Below are positions 34,142 through 42,088 of a DNA stretch of 64,000 nucleotides, piece after piece. The DNA is from Anaerobacterium chartisolvens (GTDB lineage: Bacteria > Bacillota > Clostridia > Acetivibrionales > DSM-27016). A program made the translations under genes and the position numbers. The notes under the pieces are model-generated. The model was not told the DNA's origin. It ran no database searches and was given only the letters and a program-made list of their open reading frames with translations. The stretch is from contig NZ_QPJT01000019.1 of the NCBI RefSeq assembly GCF_003337415.1, positions 1 through 64,000 on the forward strand, read 5' to 3'. Each line of letters begins with the position of its first letter. The stretch's first letter is position 1.

Positions 34142-34204
34142 GGGTCAAAAAAATTTCTTCCATCAAATTATATCCTCTATGTAAAATATTTATCGCTACA
34201 TATA
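34142..34204 (+). repeat. solo copy of the trp MITE right arm
   Basis: Sixty-three bases match 19041-19103 at about 90% identity in the same orientation: GGGTCAAAAAAATTTCTTCC, then ATATCCTCTATGTAAAATAT, then TTATCGCTACATATA. No inverted partner is visible nearby, so this is a half element. It lies between the 3' end of the cation transporter gene and the 5' side of rpmB. Confidence 0.8.
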
Positions 34205-34229
34205 GAAATTATTCGGGCGTTTTAAATGG

Positions 34230-35120
34230 TTACAGGGGGCTGTCTCCTATGGCATCATTGTACGGTTCAATATGAATTATTACCTGAACATTGCACGAAA
34301 GCTCACTCTGTATCTTTTTTTCTATATTATGTATTAAGGCATGGGACATCTCGACGCTCATATGGGGATCAGTCATTATGTGCATATCAACATGAAATTC
34401 GTTTTCGTTACCCCTGCTCCTGATCCTGTGAGCATCCCTTACAGATTCAAAGCTTAAGGCAATCTGCTTTAATTTATCCGGATCTATTACCGCCTTATCT
34501 ACAAGAATGTCACTGGTATATTTAAAAATTTCGTAGCCTGCATGGATAATAAAGCCCGAGACAACAAGAGAGGCCAGAGGGTCTATAAATGATGGCAGGC
34601 CCATTTTTATGCATATTAGAGTTACAAGCACACCTAATGACACGTATATATCGCTTCTGGTGTGCATGGAATCGGAAATCAGTATCTGGCTTGATAACGA
34701 CTTCCCCTTTTTATACTCAAACCTGCAGACAAATATGTTTATGCAGAGCGTGAAGATTAGCACAATAAGGCTTTCGGTGCTTATTTGAGGGGAAACGGGA
34801 TTTATAAAGCGCTCAAAAGCGTCTATAATTACTTTTATTCCTATGGCGAAAAGCATTCCTCCTATAAATAAGCCCGCAAGTGTTTCAAACTTTTTATGTC
34901 CATATGGGTGCTCAAGGTCTACAGGCTTTGAAGCAAACCATATTCCAAGCAGACCTACAATGTTTGAAGCACCGTCTGTAAGAGAATGAAAGCCGTCAGC
35001 CGTCATGCTGGAGCTTTGTATAATTGTACCAAAAATTATTTTTAAAACGGCTACTCCAAGATTTGCCACCAAAATTATACCAAGTATTCTCTGCACTCTT
35101 TTATAATTTCCCGTTGCCAC
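34230..35120 (-). CDS. cation diffusion facilitator, probable Ni/Co(/Zn) exporter
   Basis: The ~296-residue protein has six transmembrane helices and a cytoplasmic C-terminal domain (about 215-290). Both intramembrane metal motifs are HxxxD (HSLTD in helix 2 and HTRSD in helix 5), the Zn/Co/Ni type rather than the DxxxD manganese type. A GTG at 35120 is the likely start because AAGGAGAGG lies five bases upstream. The transcript leader holds a NiCo-type riboswitch overlapping a terminator. That makes export of excess nickel or cobalt the most probable role. Confidence 0.87.
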   Translation of the reverse strand: MATGNYKRVQRILGIILVANLGVAVLKIIFGTIIQSSSMTADGFHSLTDGASNIVGLLGIWFASKPVDLEHPYGHKKFETLAGLFIGGMLFAIGIKVIIDAFERFINPVSPQISTESLIVLIFTLCINIFVCRFEYKKGKSLSSQILISDSMHTRSDIYVSLGVLVTLICIKMGLPSFIDPLASLVVSGFIIHAGYEIFKYTSDILVDKAVIDPDKLKQIALSFESVRDAHRIRSRGNENEFHVDMHIMTDPHMSVEMSHALIHNIEKKIQSELSCNVQVIIHIEPYNDAIGDSPL

Positions 35121-35169
35121 AACAACCTCTCCTTCCTTAGAATATACTTTTATTTTAAATTTTAGGAAC

Positions 35170-35209
35170 AAAAAAACCATGAAACAATTTTAATGAAATT
35201 GTCCCATGG
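35170..35209 (-). terminator. riboswitch-controlled terminator of the cation exporter gene
   Basis: Read on the minus strand, CCATGGGACAATTT and AAATTGTTTCATGG pair around a short loop and are followed by seven T. The 5' half of the stem contains the 3' strand of the aptamer's closing helix, so the two structures exclude each other. Confidence 0.85.
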
Positions 35210-35283
35210 ATCATAAGTCCACTGCCTCATAATGAAGCCCGGCTGAATATACCAAGTATGAAGTATGCCGCCTGCTCAATTTC
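35195..35283 (-). ncRNA. NiCo (czcD-type) riboswitch aptamer
   Basis: On the minus strand the 89-base segment is closed by GAAATTG/CAATTTC. It carries GAGCAGGC after the 5' strand, CAGCCGGGCTTC in the middle, GGCAGTGGA, and GGGACA before the 3' strand. These are the conserved blocks of the nickel/cobalt riboswitch class as I recall it, in the same order and at similar total length. The closing helix competes with a terminator just downstream, so metal binding should turn expression on. The downstream gene is a cation diffusion facilitator with HxxxD metal motifs, matching the class's usual target. Confidence 0.8.
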
Positions 35284-35508
35284 TTTAATTATAATTCAAA
35301 ACCTAAATGTTGTCAAAGTCTTTTTACCATATAAATAAAGCATATGTTTTATTTATATGAAAAGATTCCGTTAAAAGTTCTAAAAGCATATAATTATGGA
35401 TGCATATATGGAAAAATATTTTTTCTATATAAATATATTAAGTCTTACTTTTTATTTATAAAATAAGTGCAAAATCGCAAATAAATAACTTAAAAATGTA
35501 TTTATTTA

Positions 35509-35537
35509 TTGACAATTAATTTCTAAAATTATACTAT
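35509..35537 (+). promoter_or_regulatory. promoter of the YMAP-repeat/radical SAM operon
   Basis: TTGACA (35509-35514) and TACTAT (35532-35537) are 17 bases apart in a very AT-rich stretch (35284-35740) that holds no gene. Initiation near 35544 leaves a ~205-base untranslated leader. Confidence 0.65.
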
Positions 35538-35748
35538 TATATTAATGCATAACCTTAATTGAACATAGATATATGATTTGAATGTATTTTTATATAAGTC
35601 ATTAAAAGTGTCTTTTGTAGAAAGATTTATATATAAATACAAAATGTAATATTTGCATATTTATAGAAATAAAGAATAATATTATATATGGAATAATTTA
35701 AAAACAAAAGTACGGGTTTTGCAAATAATTTTTAGGAGGTTTATAAAA

Positions 35749-36303
35749 ATGAGTAATGAAAAAGTTGAAACATGTGGTATCAGCGTGCTGGAAGGACATG
35801 TTTTCAAGGTTGTCCTTGACACACAGGTGGGATCAACAGGGTACAGTTGGGCTCTTGCGCATATGCCCGACAGTGTAAATTTGCTGGAGATAACATATGA
35901 AAGCTCGCATTCAACTATATGCGGAAGCAAAGAGAGCCAGATTTTTACTTTCAGTGCGCTGAAGGCAGACAAGGACACTTTGAAATTCAATCTTGTAAGG
36001 CCATGGGAGCCGCAAGTTATTGCCGATACCAAGGTGTTTCCGCTAAAAATCGAGGAGCCGGGGGATAGTGGAGATAACGAGCTTTTAGACATTATGGGAA
36101 AAGGCCAGTTTGCAGATATAAACTCATGTGCAGGCTCATGGGATGCCCCCATAACTGTGTTGTATATGGCCCCTGCAGCAGTAAAATATATGGCTCCTAC
36201 GGCAGTAAAGTATATGGCTCCTATAACGGTAAAGTATATGGCACCCCCAGTAGTAAAATATATGGCTCCCATAGATCCGGGCGAAATCAAGAACAAGGAG
36301 TAA
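35749..36303 (+). CDS. chagasin-like (I42) protein with five C-terminal YMAP repeats, candidate modified precursor
   Basis: The 184-residue protein starts at ATG 35749 after AGGAGG. Residues 1-105 resemble the I42 chagasin fold of cysteine-protease inhibitors, with the loop motifs GSTGYSWAL and RPWEP. It has no signal peptide. Residues 135-174 are five perfect 8-residue repeats, each ending V-x-Y-M-A-P (ITVLYMAP, AAVKYMAP, TAVKYMAP, ITVKYMAP, PVVKYMAP), then a short IDPGEIKNKE tail. The underlying codons vary synonymously (AAA/AAG, GCC/GCT/GCA, CCT/CCC) while the core residues do not. A radical SAM/SPASM enzyme gene follows after 175 bases with hairpins between. I infer a leader-like domain carrying repeated modification sites. 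It could alternatively be an inhibitor with a structural tail. Confidence 0.75.
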   Translation: MSNEKVETCGISVLEGHVFKVVLDTQVGSTGYSWALAHMPDSVNLLEITYESSHSTICGSKESQIFTFSALKADKDTLKFNLVRPWEPQVIADTKVFPLKIEEPGDSGDNELLDIMGKGQFADINSCAGSWDAPITVLYMAPAAVKYMAPTAVKYMAPITVKYMAPPVVKYMAPIDPGEIKNKE

Positions 36304-36346
36304 AAGTAAGCCTTTGGCAAAAGGCGGCATAAGCTTCGTGGATTTA

Positions 36347-36380
36347 CCCTGGGAATGATTTGTATGAATTGTTCCCGGGG
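36347..36380 (+). terminator. intercistronic hairpin after the precursor-like gene
   Basis: CCCTGGGAA and TTCCCGGGG form a 9-bp stem 43 bases after the stop. Only an AT-rich tail follows, so it is a processing or attenuation hairpin rather than a full terminator. A second stem (ACCGCG/CGCGGT, about 36411-36447) lies just before the radical SAM gene. Such structures commonly raise precursor over enzyme levels in peptide-modification operons. Confidence 0.55.
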
Positions 36381-36478
36381 ATTTATAAATTTTGGACCGT
36401 TCTTTAAAACGACCGCGTTTTTTAGGACAAAGTGCCTTAAGCGCGGTATAACGTACTACATACATGGGGGTGTATAAA

Positions 36479-38002
36479 TTGGAATTTAAGCCTTTGGCTG
36501 CGGTATGGGAAATTACAATGGGATGTAATATGAGGTGTAAGCACTGCGGCTCTGCCTGTAAAACGGCTCAAAAGGGTGAGCTGTCTACGCGAGAGGCCTT
36601 AAAGCTATGTGACGAGCTTGCTGAGCTTGGGTTAAAATGGGTTACTGTCTCAGGGGGAGAGGCTCTTACCAGAAATGATTGGCATGTTATTGCGGGAAGG
36701 TTATCCCAAAATGGCGTAACTCCTCAGCTTATAACCAATGCATGGCTTGTGGACAGTGAAATCGTGGAGCTTGCGGAGAGAGCGGGAATTGGAACCTTTG
36801 CGATAAGCCTTGACGGCATAAAGGAGACTCACGATTTCATGAGGATGGAGGGCTCCTTCAAAAGGGTGATGAAGGGTTTTGAGCTTCTCAAGGGAACAAG
36901 CCTTGTTCCGGCTGCCATAACGACGGTGACAAATACAAACGTCAAACAGCTTGAGCAAATGAAGGAAATTTTGCTGGAAAAGGGTGTAAAGCTGTGGCAG
37001 ATACAGATTGGCTTGCCCATGGGCAATTTTGCGGAAAACAAGTCTCTTTTGCTTGAGCCGGAATATGTGGACACAATTATAGATTTTGCTTACGATATGC
37101 TGTCGGAGGATAAGATAGATATGTTCCTTGCCGACTGCATAGGCTACTACAACCTGAAGGAAATTGCGGTGAGAAGCAAGACCTTTTCAGCAGAGAATAC
37201 GCATTGGCAGGGCTGCACGGCAGGAAAGCAAAGCATGGGGATTCTTCATAACGGAGATATCTTAGGGTGTACCTCAATAAGGGACAGGAAATTTATAGAG
37301 GGTAATATAAGGTACAGATCCCTTAAGGAAATATGGAATGATGAAAACAGCTTCAGATGGAGCAGGGGACTATCGAAGGAAAAACTGTCGGGGCTGTGTA
37401 AAAAATGCGGGTATGGAGATCTGTGCCTTGGAGGATGTCCAAATACAAGGCTTACAATAAATGATGATATTTATTCGGAAAACCATTATTGCTCATACAA
37501 TCAGGCTATGCGTAAAACCGGGGAAAGAATTTCACGGATAAATGATTCCTCGAAGCTCTTTCATATGGGTAAAAGGCTTATTGAAAGGGAGGAATACCAG
37601 ATAGCGGAAATGGTTATGGCTAAGGCTGTCTCTATGGAGCCGCAGAATATAGATTTCTTGAACAACTATGGCTTTGTAAGCTATATGCTGCAGAATTATA
37701 ATGATGCATATGACGCAAACAGAAGGGCTTTAGAAATTAACAGAGGCAATATATATGCAAACAAGGGTATGGGACTGACTCTTGTCAAGCTGGGGAGGCT
37801 GGAGGACGGAATTGGCTTTCTGAAAAGATCCGCCGCTCTTACCACCACTGATTATATGGTTCCGTATTATGATCTGGCTTTAACCCTCATTCAAAACAAC
37901 AGAAGCAGGGAGGCGGAGGAAATAATTGAAGAGGGCAAAAGAAAGTCTCCTGATTTTGTTCCTATGAGTGAAGCACTGTATGGCATAATGGCACAGACTT
38001 AG
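36479..38002 (+). CDS. radical SAM/SPASM enzyme with C-terminal TPR repeats
   Basis: The 507-residue enzyme has the radical SAM cluster motif C16-x3-C20-x2-C23 (CNMRCKHC), the GGEAL element (VSGGEALTR) and a SPASM auxiliary-cluster region (about 246-338) with cysteines in GCTAG, GCTS, CKKC, CLGGC and YCSY. Residues ~360-500 form about four tetratricopeptide repeats, a protein-binding module. A TTG at 36479 is the likely start because GGGGGTG lies six bases upstream; the ATG at 36464 has no site. SPASM enzymes modify peptides or proteins. The preceding YMAP-repeat protein is the obvious substrate candidate. No transporter or protease gene is in the same transcript. Confidence 0.88.
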   Translation: MEFKPLAAVWEITMGCNMRCKHCGSACKTAQKGELSTREALKLCDELAELGLKWVTVSGGEALTRNDWHVIAGRLSQNGVTPQLITNAWLVDSEIVELAERAGIGTFAISLDGIKETHDFMRMEGSFKRVMKGFELLKGTSLVPAAITTVTNTNVKQLEQMKEILLEKGVKLWQIQIGLPMGNFAENKSLLLEPEYVDTIIDFAYDMLSEDKIDMFLADCIGYYNLKEIAVRSKTFSAENTHWQGCTAGKQSMGILHNGDILGCTSIRDRKFIEGNIRYRSLKEIWNDENSFRWSRGLSKEKLSGLCKKCGYGDLCLGGCPNTRLTINDDIYSENHYCSYNQAMRKTGERISRINDSSKLFHMGKRLIEREEYQIAEMVMAKAVSMEPQNIDFLNNYGFVSYMLQNYNDAYDANRRALEINRGNIYANKGMGLTLVKLGRLEDGIGFLKRSAALTTTDYMVPYYDLALTLIQNNRSREAEEIIEEGKRKSPDFVPMSEALYGIMAQT

Positions 38003-38009
38003 AGGAAAG

Positions 38010-38067
38010 GGGGACATTCCTCAATTATTCTGCAAAGGAATTTGCTGATTTTTTGAGGAATGTCCCC
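38010..38067. repeat. 58-bp palindromic repeat, copy 1
   Basis: Perfect 15-bp arms (GGGGACATTCCTCAA and its complement) enclose a loop containing GCAAAGGAATTTGC. The element starts eight bases after the radical SAM stop and ends 11 bases from the stop of the convergent permease gene. It may terminate both transcripts. Related copies are at 40892 and 46868, and a solo right arm (GAGGAATGTCCCC) is at 14799-14811. Confidence 0.9.
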
Positions 38068-38077
38068 ATCTATTAAC

Positions 38078-38821
38078 CTATTCCCACTTGAAAAATCTGA
38101 GAGAAATAGCTATACATATTACTGCAATTGCAATCATCAAGATTATCTGGATGAAAACGCTATCTATTGGCAGACCAAGTGAAGCGGCTTTGAGAAGTTT
38201 TATTCCTTGTGTCAACGGCAATATATCTGCTATTTTTTGAAGTGCAACTGGCATAACTTCATAGGGCAGGGTAGCACCCGAAAAAATAAGCATAGGAAAA
38301 TACAGCAGACTGGCAGCGGCACTGGCTATTTTCATGTTTGCCGCAATTCCTCCCACCAATAACCCAATACTGAACATTGATAGCATAATCAGAAAGTATG
38401 CTCCCAAGAACTGAAGCCATGAGCCGTGTAACCGGTAGTTAAAAAATATCGCACCTGCCATGTAAACAAGTATAAGTGAAACAATTGAATAAAGTGCGTA
38501 AATTACAACCTGTACCGCTAAGATAAGAGCGGGGCTGGTAGGCGTTACCTTGAAACGCTTTAATATTTTTCTGCTTCTATAATCAGATATGACTAAAGGA
38601 AGCCCCATCACGCCTCCGGCACAAATAGCAATGGTTGATACCGCACCGAAAGATTGCTCTAAAAAGGTATACCCTGCGCCGACGAAAGCGGGCTTATTTC
38701 CGAACACTGCTCCTAAGATAATGATGACGGCAACAGGCATACAGATAGCAAAAATAAACATATCCATCCCGCGAAGGGATAACCTGATTTCTGTTTTAAG
38801 TAAGGCTCTAAACGCATTCAT
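38078..38821 (-). CDS. ABC-2 type transporter permease
   Basis: The 247-residue protein has about six transmembrane helices, starts MNAFRALLKTEIRLSLRGMD, and carries the conserved MLIFSGATLPYEVMP segment of drug-exporter-type ABC-2 permeases. It overlaps the upstream ATPase gene by 14 bases and so is translationally coupled to it. The two form a small exporter under a MerR-type regulator, probably for a drug or peptide. Confidence 0.9.
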   Translation of the reverse strand: MNAFRALLKTEIRLSLRGMDMFIFAICMPVAVIIILGAVFGNKPAFVGAGYTFLEQSFGAVSTIAICAGGVMGLPLVISDYRSRKILKRFKVTPTSPALILAVQVVIYALYSIVSLILVYMAGAIFFNYRLHGSWLQFLGAYFLIMLSMFSIGLLVGGIAANMKIASAAASLLYFPMLIFSGATLPYEVMPVALQKIADILPLTQGIKLLKAASLGLPIDSVFIQIILMIAIAVICIAISLRFFKWE

Positions 38822-39539
38822 TTTCTACCTCCTCGTCTGTGTACCAAAGATACGCGTCCTCAAATTTTTCATAAGGACTGGCTGCAATTGCTTCTTGTAC
38901 TGTTCCGTAAAAAATGCTTTCTCCTTTTTTCAGAATCATGATTTTGTCGCAAAGAGCTTCCACCTCATCCATGAAATGAGAGGTCAATAGAATGGTAATT
39001 CCTTTGGTTTTTAATTCAGAAAGGCTTTTCCACACATCCCGTCGCGCTCTGGCATCCAAGCCGGTGGTTAACTCGTCCAAGAATACGACTTCGGGATTTG
39101 GAATGAGTGCTAACACAATGGAAAGCCGCTGCTTTTGGCCTCCCGAAAGATCACTTACCAAGCTTTTTGGCTTGTCGGAAAGCCCAAATTGTTTTAGAAG
39201 AGTGCCATAATCGAGAGAGGCTTTGTAAAGCGAGGCGGTGACCTCACAAAGTTCAGCGACCCGTATTTTGTCTTGATAGTTAGCTTCCTGAAATTGAACT
39301 CCAATCCTCTCAAACAATTTTTTTCGCTCTTTTTGAGGATTCATTTCTAAAATGGATACTGTTCCGCTATCTTGTTTCTTCGTACCTAAAACACATTCAA
39401 TTGTGGTGCTTTTACCCGCACCATTTGCGCCCAATAAGCCAAACACTTCTCCTCGGCAAATTGAAATATTGACATTGTCTACTGCTTTGAGATGGTTGTA
39501 AGACTTGCAGAGTTTTTTTACTTCAATCGTTGTTTTCAT
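38808..39539 (-). CDS. ABC transporter ATP-binding protein
   Basis: The 243-residue ATPase has Walker A (GANGAGKST), Q-loop, signature (LSGGQKQRLSI), Walker B (PEVVFLDELTTGLD) and the switch histidine (TSHFMDE). In the Walker B region the usual DEP reads DEL. ATG 39539 follows AGGAGGGA. It partners the overlapping permease, and its promoter region adjoins the double-MerR gene, which is in the same orientation upstream. Confidence 0.92.
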   Translation of the reverse strand: MKTTIEVKKLCKSYNHLKAVDNVNISICRGEVFGLLGANGAGKSTTIECVLGTKKQDSGTVSILEMNPQKERKKLFERIGVQFQEANYQDKIRVAELCEVTASLYKASLDYGTLLKQFGLSDKPKSLVSDLSGGQKQRLSIVLALIPNPEVVFLDELTTGLDARARRDVWKSLSELKTKGITILLTSHFMDEVEALCDKIMILKKGESIFYGTVQEAIAASPYEKFEDAYLWYTDEEVENECV

Positions 39540-39601
39540 GCAATTTAATCCCTCCTGTCTTTCTTTGTATAAAAAGAATAACACCACAACAAAGTCTGGT
39601 G

Positions 39602-40363
39602 TTAAAGTGTAGGGTTTGCGTGAAATTGTTTTTTCATTTTTTCGAGATGAGTGAGCATAACTTTTGCGTTTTGTTCAGCGTAATGCAAGGATGTAAGCAG
39701 CTTATCGCATACAGAAATAATATCGTCATTTTCCTTTGGAGTGTTAATCACTTGCCGAATATCTGCTTGGGGATTTTGGGATACGGTATTCAGCATTCGT
39801 AAAATTGATGTAAGCGAATAATTTGCACAACGCAAGGAACGTATGATTTTCAACCGCCGGATATCTTCACTGGTATAAACACGATAGCCGTTTTGTTTTC
39901 GCTTTACTGCAAGCAAGCCGTTCATTTCCCAATTTCTTAAAGCGTCTATTGAGATTTGTAAGTAATCGGCCGCTTCTTTTCTGGTTAAAAACGTAGAGCC
40001 TATTTCGTGACTGTCACCTGATAACAACCTTTCGGTAATTGCTATGGCTTCTTCCGCGTTTTTTTGCTCATTTCTAATATGTTGCAGGTAACATTCCGTC
40101 AAACAAATTGCCATGCTAAAATTCCCAAGCGCAGAGGTCTTAATAATAGCAATTGCTTGCTTTCTCAGTCCATTTTGCAGGACTTCAACCTTTAGAGCAA
40201 TTCTTGCAAATTTAATCTGCTCCATATGAAAATCCGTAAAGACACGATAACCATTTTCCTTACGCTCTGGCTTAGGAATCAGTTCAAGTTTTTCATAAAG
40301 CCGCACTGTATTAGGATGGATCCCAATATAATGTGCAATTTCAGAGGTCTTGTAGGTATTCAT
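39602..40363 (-). CDS. MerR-family regulator with two tandem DNA-binding domains
   Basis: The ~253-residue protein contains two MerR helix-turn-helix domains. The first (about 1-70) has YKTSEIAHYIGIHPNTVRLY and GYRVFTDFHMEQIKFAR; the second (about 120-190) has LTRKEAADYLQISIDALRNW and GYRVYTSEDIRRLKIIR. MerR proteins normally carry one and dimerise. A second domain within one chain is unusual. No metal-binding cysteine cluster follows, so a drug-type effector is more likely. The start is uncertain (40363 or 40372). It lies 62 bases before the ABC exporter genes and probably controls them. Confidence 0.85.
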   Translation of the reverse strand: MNTYKTSEIAHYIGIHPNTVRLYEKLELIPKPERKENGYRVFTDFHMEQIKFARIALKVEVLQNGLRKQAIAIIKTSALGNFSMAICLTECYLQHIRNEQKNAEEAIAITERLLSGDSHEIGSTFLTRKEAADYLQISIDALRNWEMNGLLAVKRKQNGYRVYTSEDIRRLKIIRSLRCANYSLTSILRMLNTVSQNPQADIRQVINTPKENDDIISVCDKLLTSLHYAEQNAKVMLTHLEKMKKQFHANPTL

Positions 40364-40416
40364 ATTAACCATCATTCCTTTCACTGAAGGCATGAAGGCA
40401 TGGGGACATGCCGGTT

Positions 40417-40782
40417 TTAACGGATATTCTCCACTATTTGCAGTCTCATACCGTTTGGATCTTGGATGAAGAAGTATCTTATATGAGGATTAGGCTGGAA
40501 CGGTCCGCCATCAATGTTAATACCTTTTTCCCTGATATAACCAAGTGTTTTATCAAGCGACTCGACCTCGAACCCCCAAGATATGTCATTGCCGACGTTT
40601 ATATCCCTGTCGCTGCCATCACAAATGAGCTCTATTTTAGTTTCCCCGCTGGCTAAAAATGCAATCTCCATGCCGGGACCGGCGGTAAACCTCTCAACTA
40701 CCTTAAGTCCTACAATGTCGCTATAAAACCGAATTGAATCGTCTAAGTTTTTAGTTCTTAATGTACTCCAGCAGAATTTCAT
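40417..40782 (-). CDS. VOC-superfamily (glyoxalase-like) protein
   Basis: The 121-residue protein begins MKFCWSTLRTKNLDDSIRFY and contains two beta-alpha-beta-beta-beta units ending FFIQDPNGMRLQIVEN, typical of single-domain vicinal oxygen chelate proteins. ATG 40782 follows AGGAGG. Glutamate in the final strand region is conserved, but the first metal histidine is replaced by a tryptophan or threonine context. It could be a lactoylglutathione lyase-like enzyme or a resistance protein. The substrate is not deducible. Confidence 0.85.
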   Translation of the reverse strand: MKFCWSTLRTKNLDDSIRFYSDIVGLKVVERFTAGPGMEIAFLASGETKIELICDGSDRDINVGNDISWGFEVESLDKTLGYIREKGINIDGGPFQPNPHIRYFFIQDPNGMRLQIVENIR

Positions 40783-40891
40783 AAAATACCTCCTAGCATT
40801 CTTTAGTTTTAAGCATTGCACATTGTAATATACTATTTTCTACACTTTAACACAGCGTACACGTTTTGAAAAGGAGGGAACAAAAAAAGGA

Positions 40892-40948
40892 GGGGACATT
40901 CTTCAAAAATCCACAAAGGAATTTGCAGATTTTTTGAGGAATGTCCCC
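40892..40948. repeat. 58-bp palindromic repeat, copy 2
   Basis: Same family as 38010-38067, with one mismatch between arms (GGGGACATTCTTCAA against TTGAGGAATGTCCCC). It shares the CAAAGGAATTTGC loop sequence. It lies 10 bases beyond the stop of the NlpC/P60-like gene. Confidence 0.88.
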
Positions 40949-40958
40949 GGAGAAAAAG

Positions 40959-41801
40959 CTACCTTCCCTGCTTATAAACAATTGTAACCTTATCGCTTAT
41001 AAAATCATACGGCGCAACGGCTTTTCCGCCATTCCTGTCCAAATCCAGGCCTTTTTCAATGAAGCATCTCCATACGTACTGAGAGCAATAAAACTTATCG
41101 GTTCTGGTTTTGTCCAAAAAATTAAAGTTAAAAGGCAGTCCCAGCTTTGAATGTCCATATTCAATAGCACCTTTAATTGTACCTTCATTAGTCTTCGGAC
41201 GCAATACGAGGATTTTTTTGTACCTGGTCTTCCAGTCATTTTCTGCGTTTTGAATACCGCCCGGCATTACTTCAAGAACCTTTTGCGGATCTTTATCTAC
41301 CATAGCCGCGTGGCTGGTGAGCGAGCCCATTTTAATTGCCTCTATGTCGGGATTATCAGGATCAACTGCTGCAATTAGTATGTCCCCGGGTTTTCCGACA
41401 TACCTTCCGGGAGAATTGTATAGATCCATATCCTTTTCTACTTTCAGGTTATCCCAATTTTTCTCTATATCTATTTGGAATTTTAAAGTATCAATTAATT
41501 CCTCTGCTACTTCCCGTGTAGTCTTCGGGGACTTCAAGACATCCGCCAATTCCTTTACTGCCTTGTAAGTAGTTGTCGGGGACTTTAAAATATCCGACAA
41601 TCCCTTTACAATTTCATAAGCCTCTATTGGGGATTTTAAAGACTTCTTTAAGTCATTAATAATACTTTGCATGTTCCGCGCTGTTATATAATCCGACCCC
41701 AAAAAGTCCCCGGATAGGGAAGCCGCGCTGACATTTAAACAACTCAGATTAACAGATATTAATACTGCAAGAATTAAGGATGCAACCAAATTTTTTTTCA
41801 T
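40959..41801 (-). CDS. secreted permuted NlpC/P60 (YiiX-like) hydrolase with 17-residue repeats
   Basis: The 280-residue protein has a signal peptide (MKKNLVASLILAVLISVNLS to VSAAS). Three consecutive 17-residue repeats beginning LKSP (LKSPIEAYEIVKGLSDI, LKSPTTTYKAVKELADV, LKSPKTTREVAEELIDT) follow at about residues 50-100. The catalytic domain shows the circularly permuted papain-like pattern: PGDILI, then the histidine in LTSHAAMVD, and the cysteine late in DKFYCSQYVWRCF. Such enzymes cleave amide bonds in cell-wall or lipid substrates. ATG 41801 follows AGGAGG. The repeat region is helical and probably a spacer or binding arm. Confidence 0.75.
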   Translation of the reverse strand: MKKNLVASLILAVLISVNLSCLNVSAASLSGDFLGSDYITARNMQSIINDLKKSLKSPIEAYEIVKGLSDILKSPTTTYKAVKELADVLKSPKTTREVAEELIDTLKFQIDIEKNWDNLKVEKDMDLYNSPGRYVGKPGDILIAAVDPDNPDIEAIKMGSLTSHAAMVDKDPQKVLEVMPGGIQNAENDWKTRYKKILVLRPKTNEGTIKGAIEYGHSKLGLPFNFNFLDKTRTDKFYCSQYVWRCFIEKGLDLDRNGGKAVAPYDFISDKVTIVYKQGR

Positions 41802-42088
41802 AACATAACCTCCTACAAAATAAATTATTTTACAGTAAAAGCAAAAATATACAATAAAGTTTATCATTAATTTACATTTTAAACCATATAAAGGAAAATG
41901 TAAATACAAAAATTAATTTTTTTATACATAATATGAAAAATTTTATAAACATTAAATAAAACAAATTTTCTTGACAATTTACTATAAATGGATTAATATT
42001 TATTTATTTACAGAAAGCAAAATACAATTTAAGTATTAAATATCATAAAATTACATTAAGCTTAACTTTTATACGAGGAGGGATTAGA

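Noticed and set aside
36126-36332. Second frame through the YMAP repeats giving a Tyr-Gly-Ser repeat peptide
   Set aside because: It is the frame shadow of the 24-bp tandem repeat. The ribosome binding site and codon-level conservation support only the YMAP frame.
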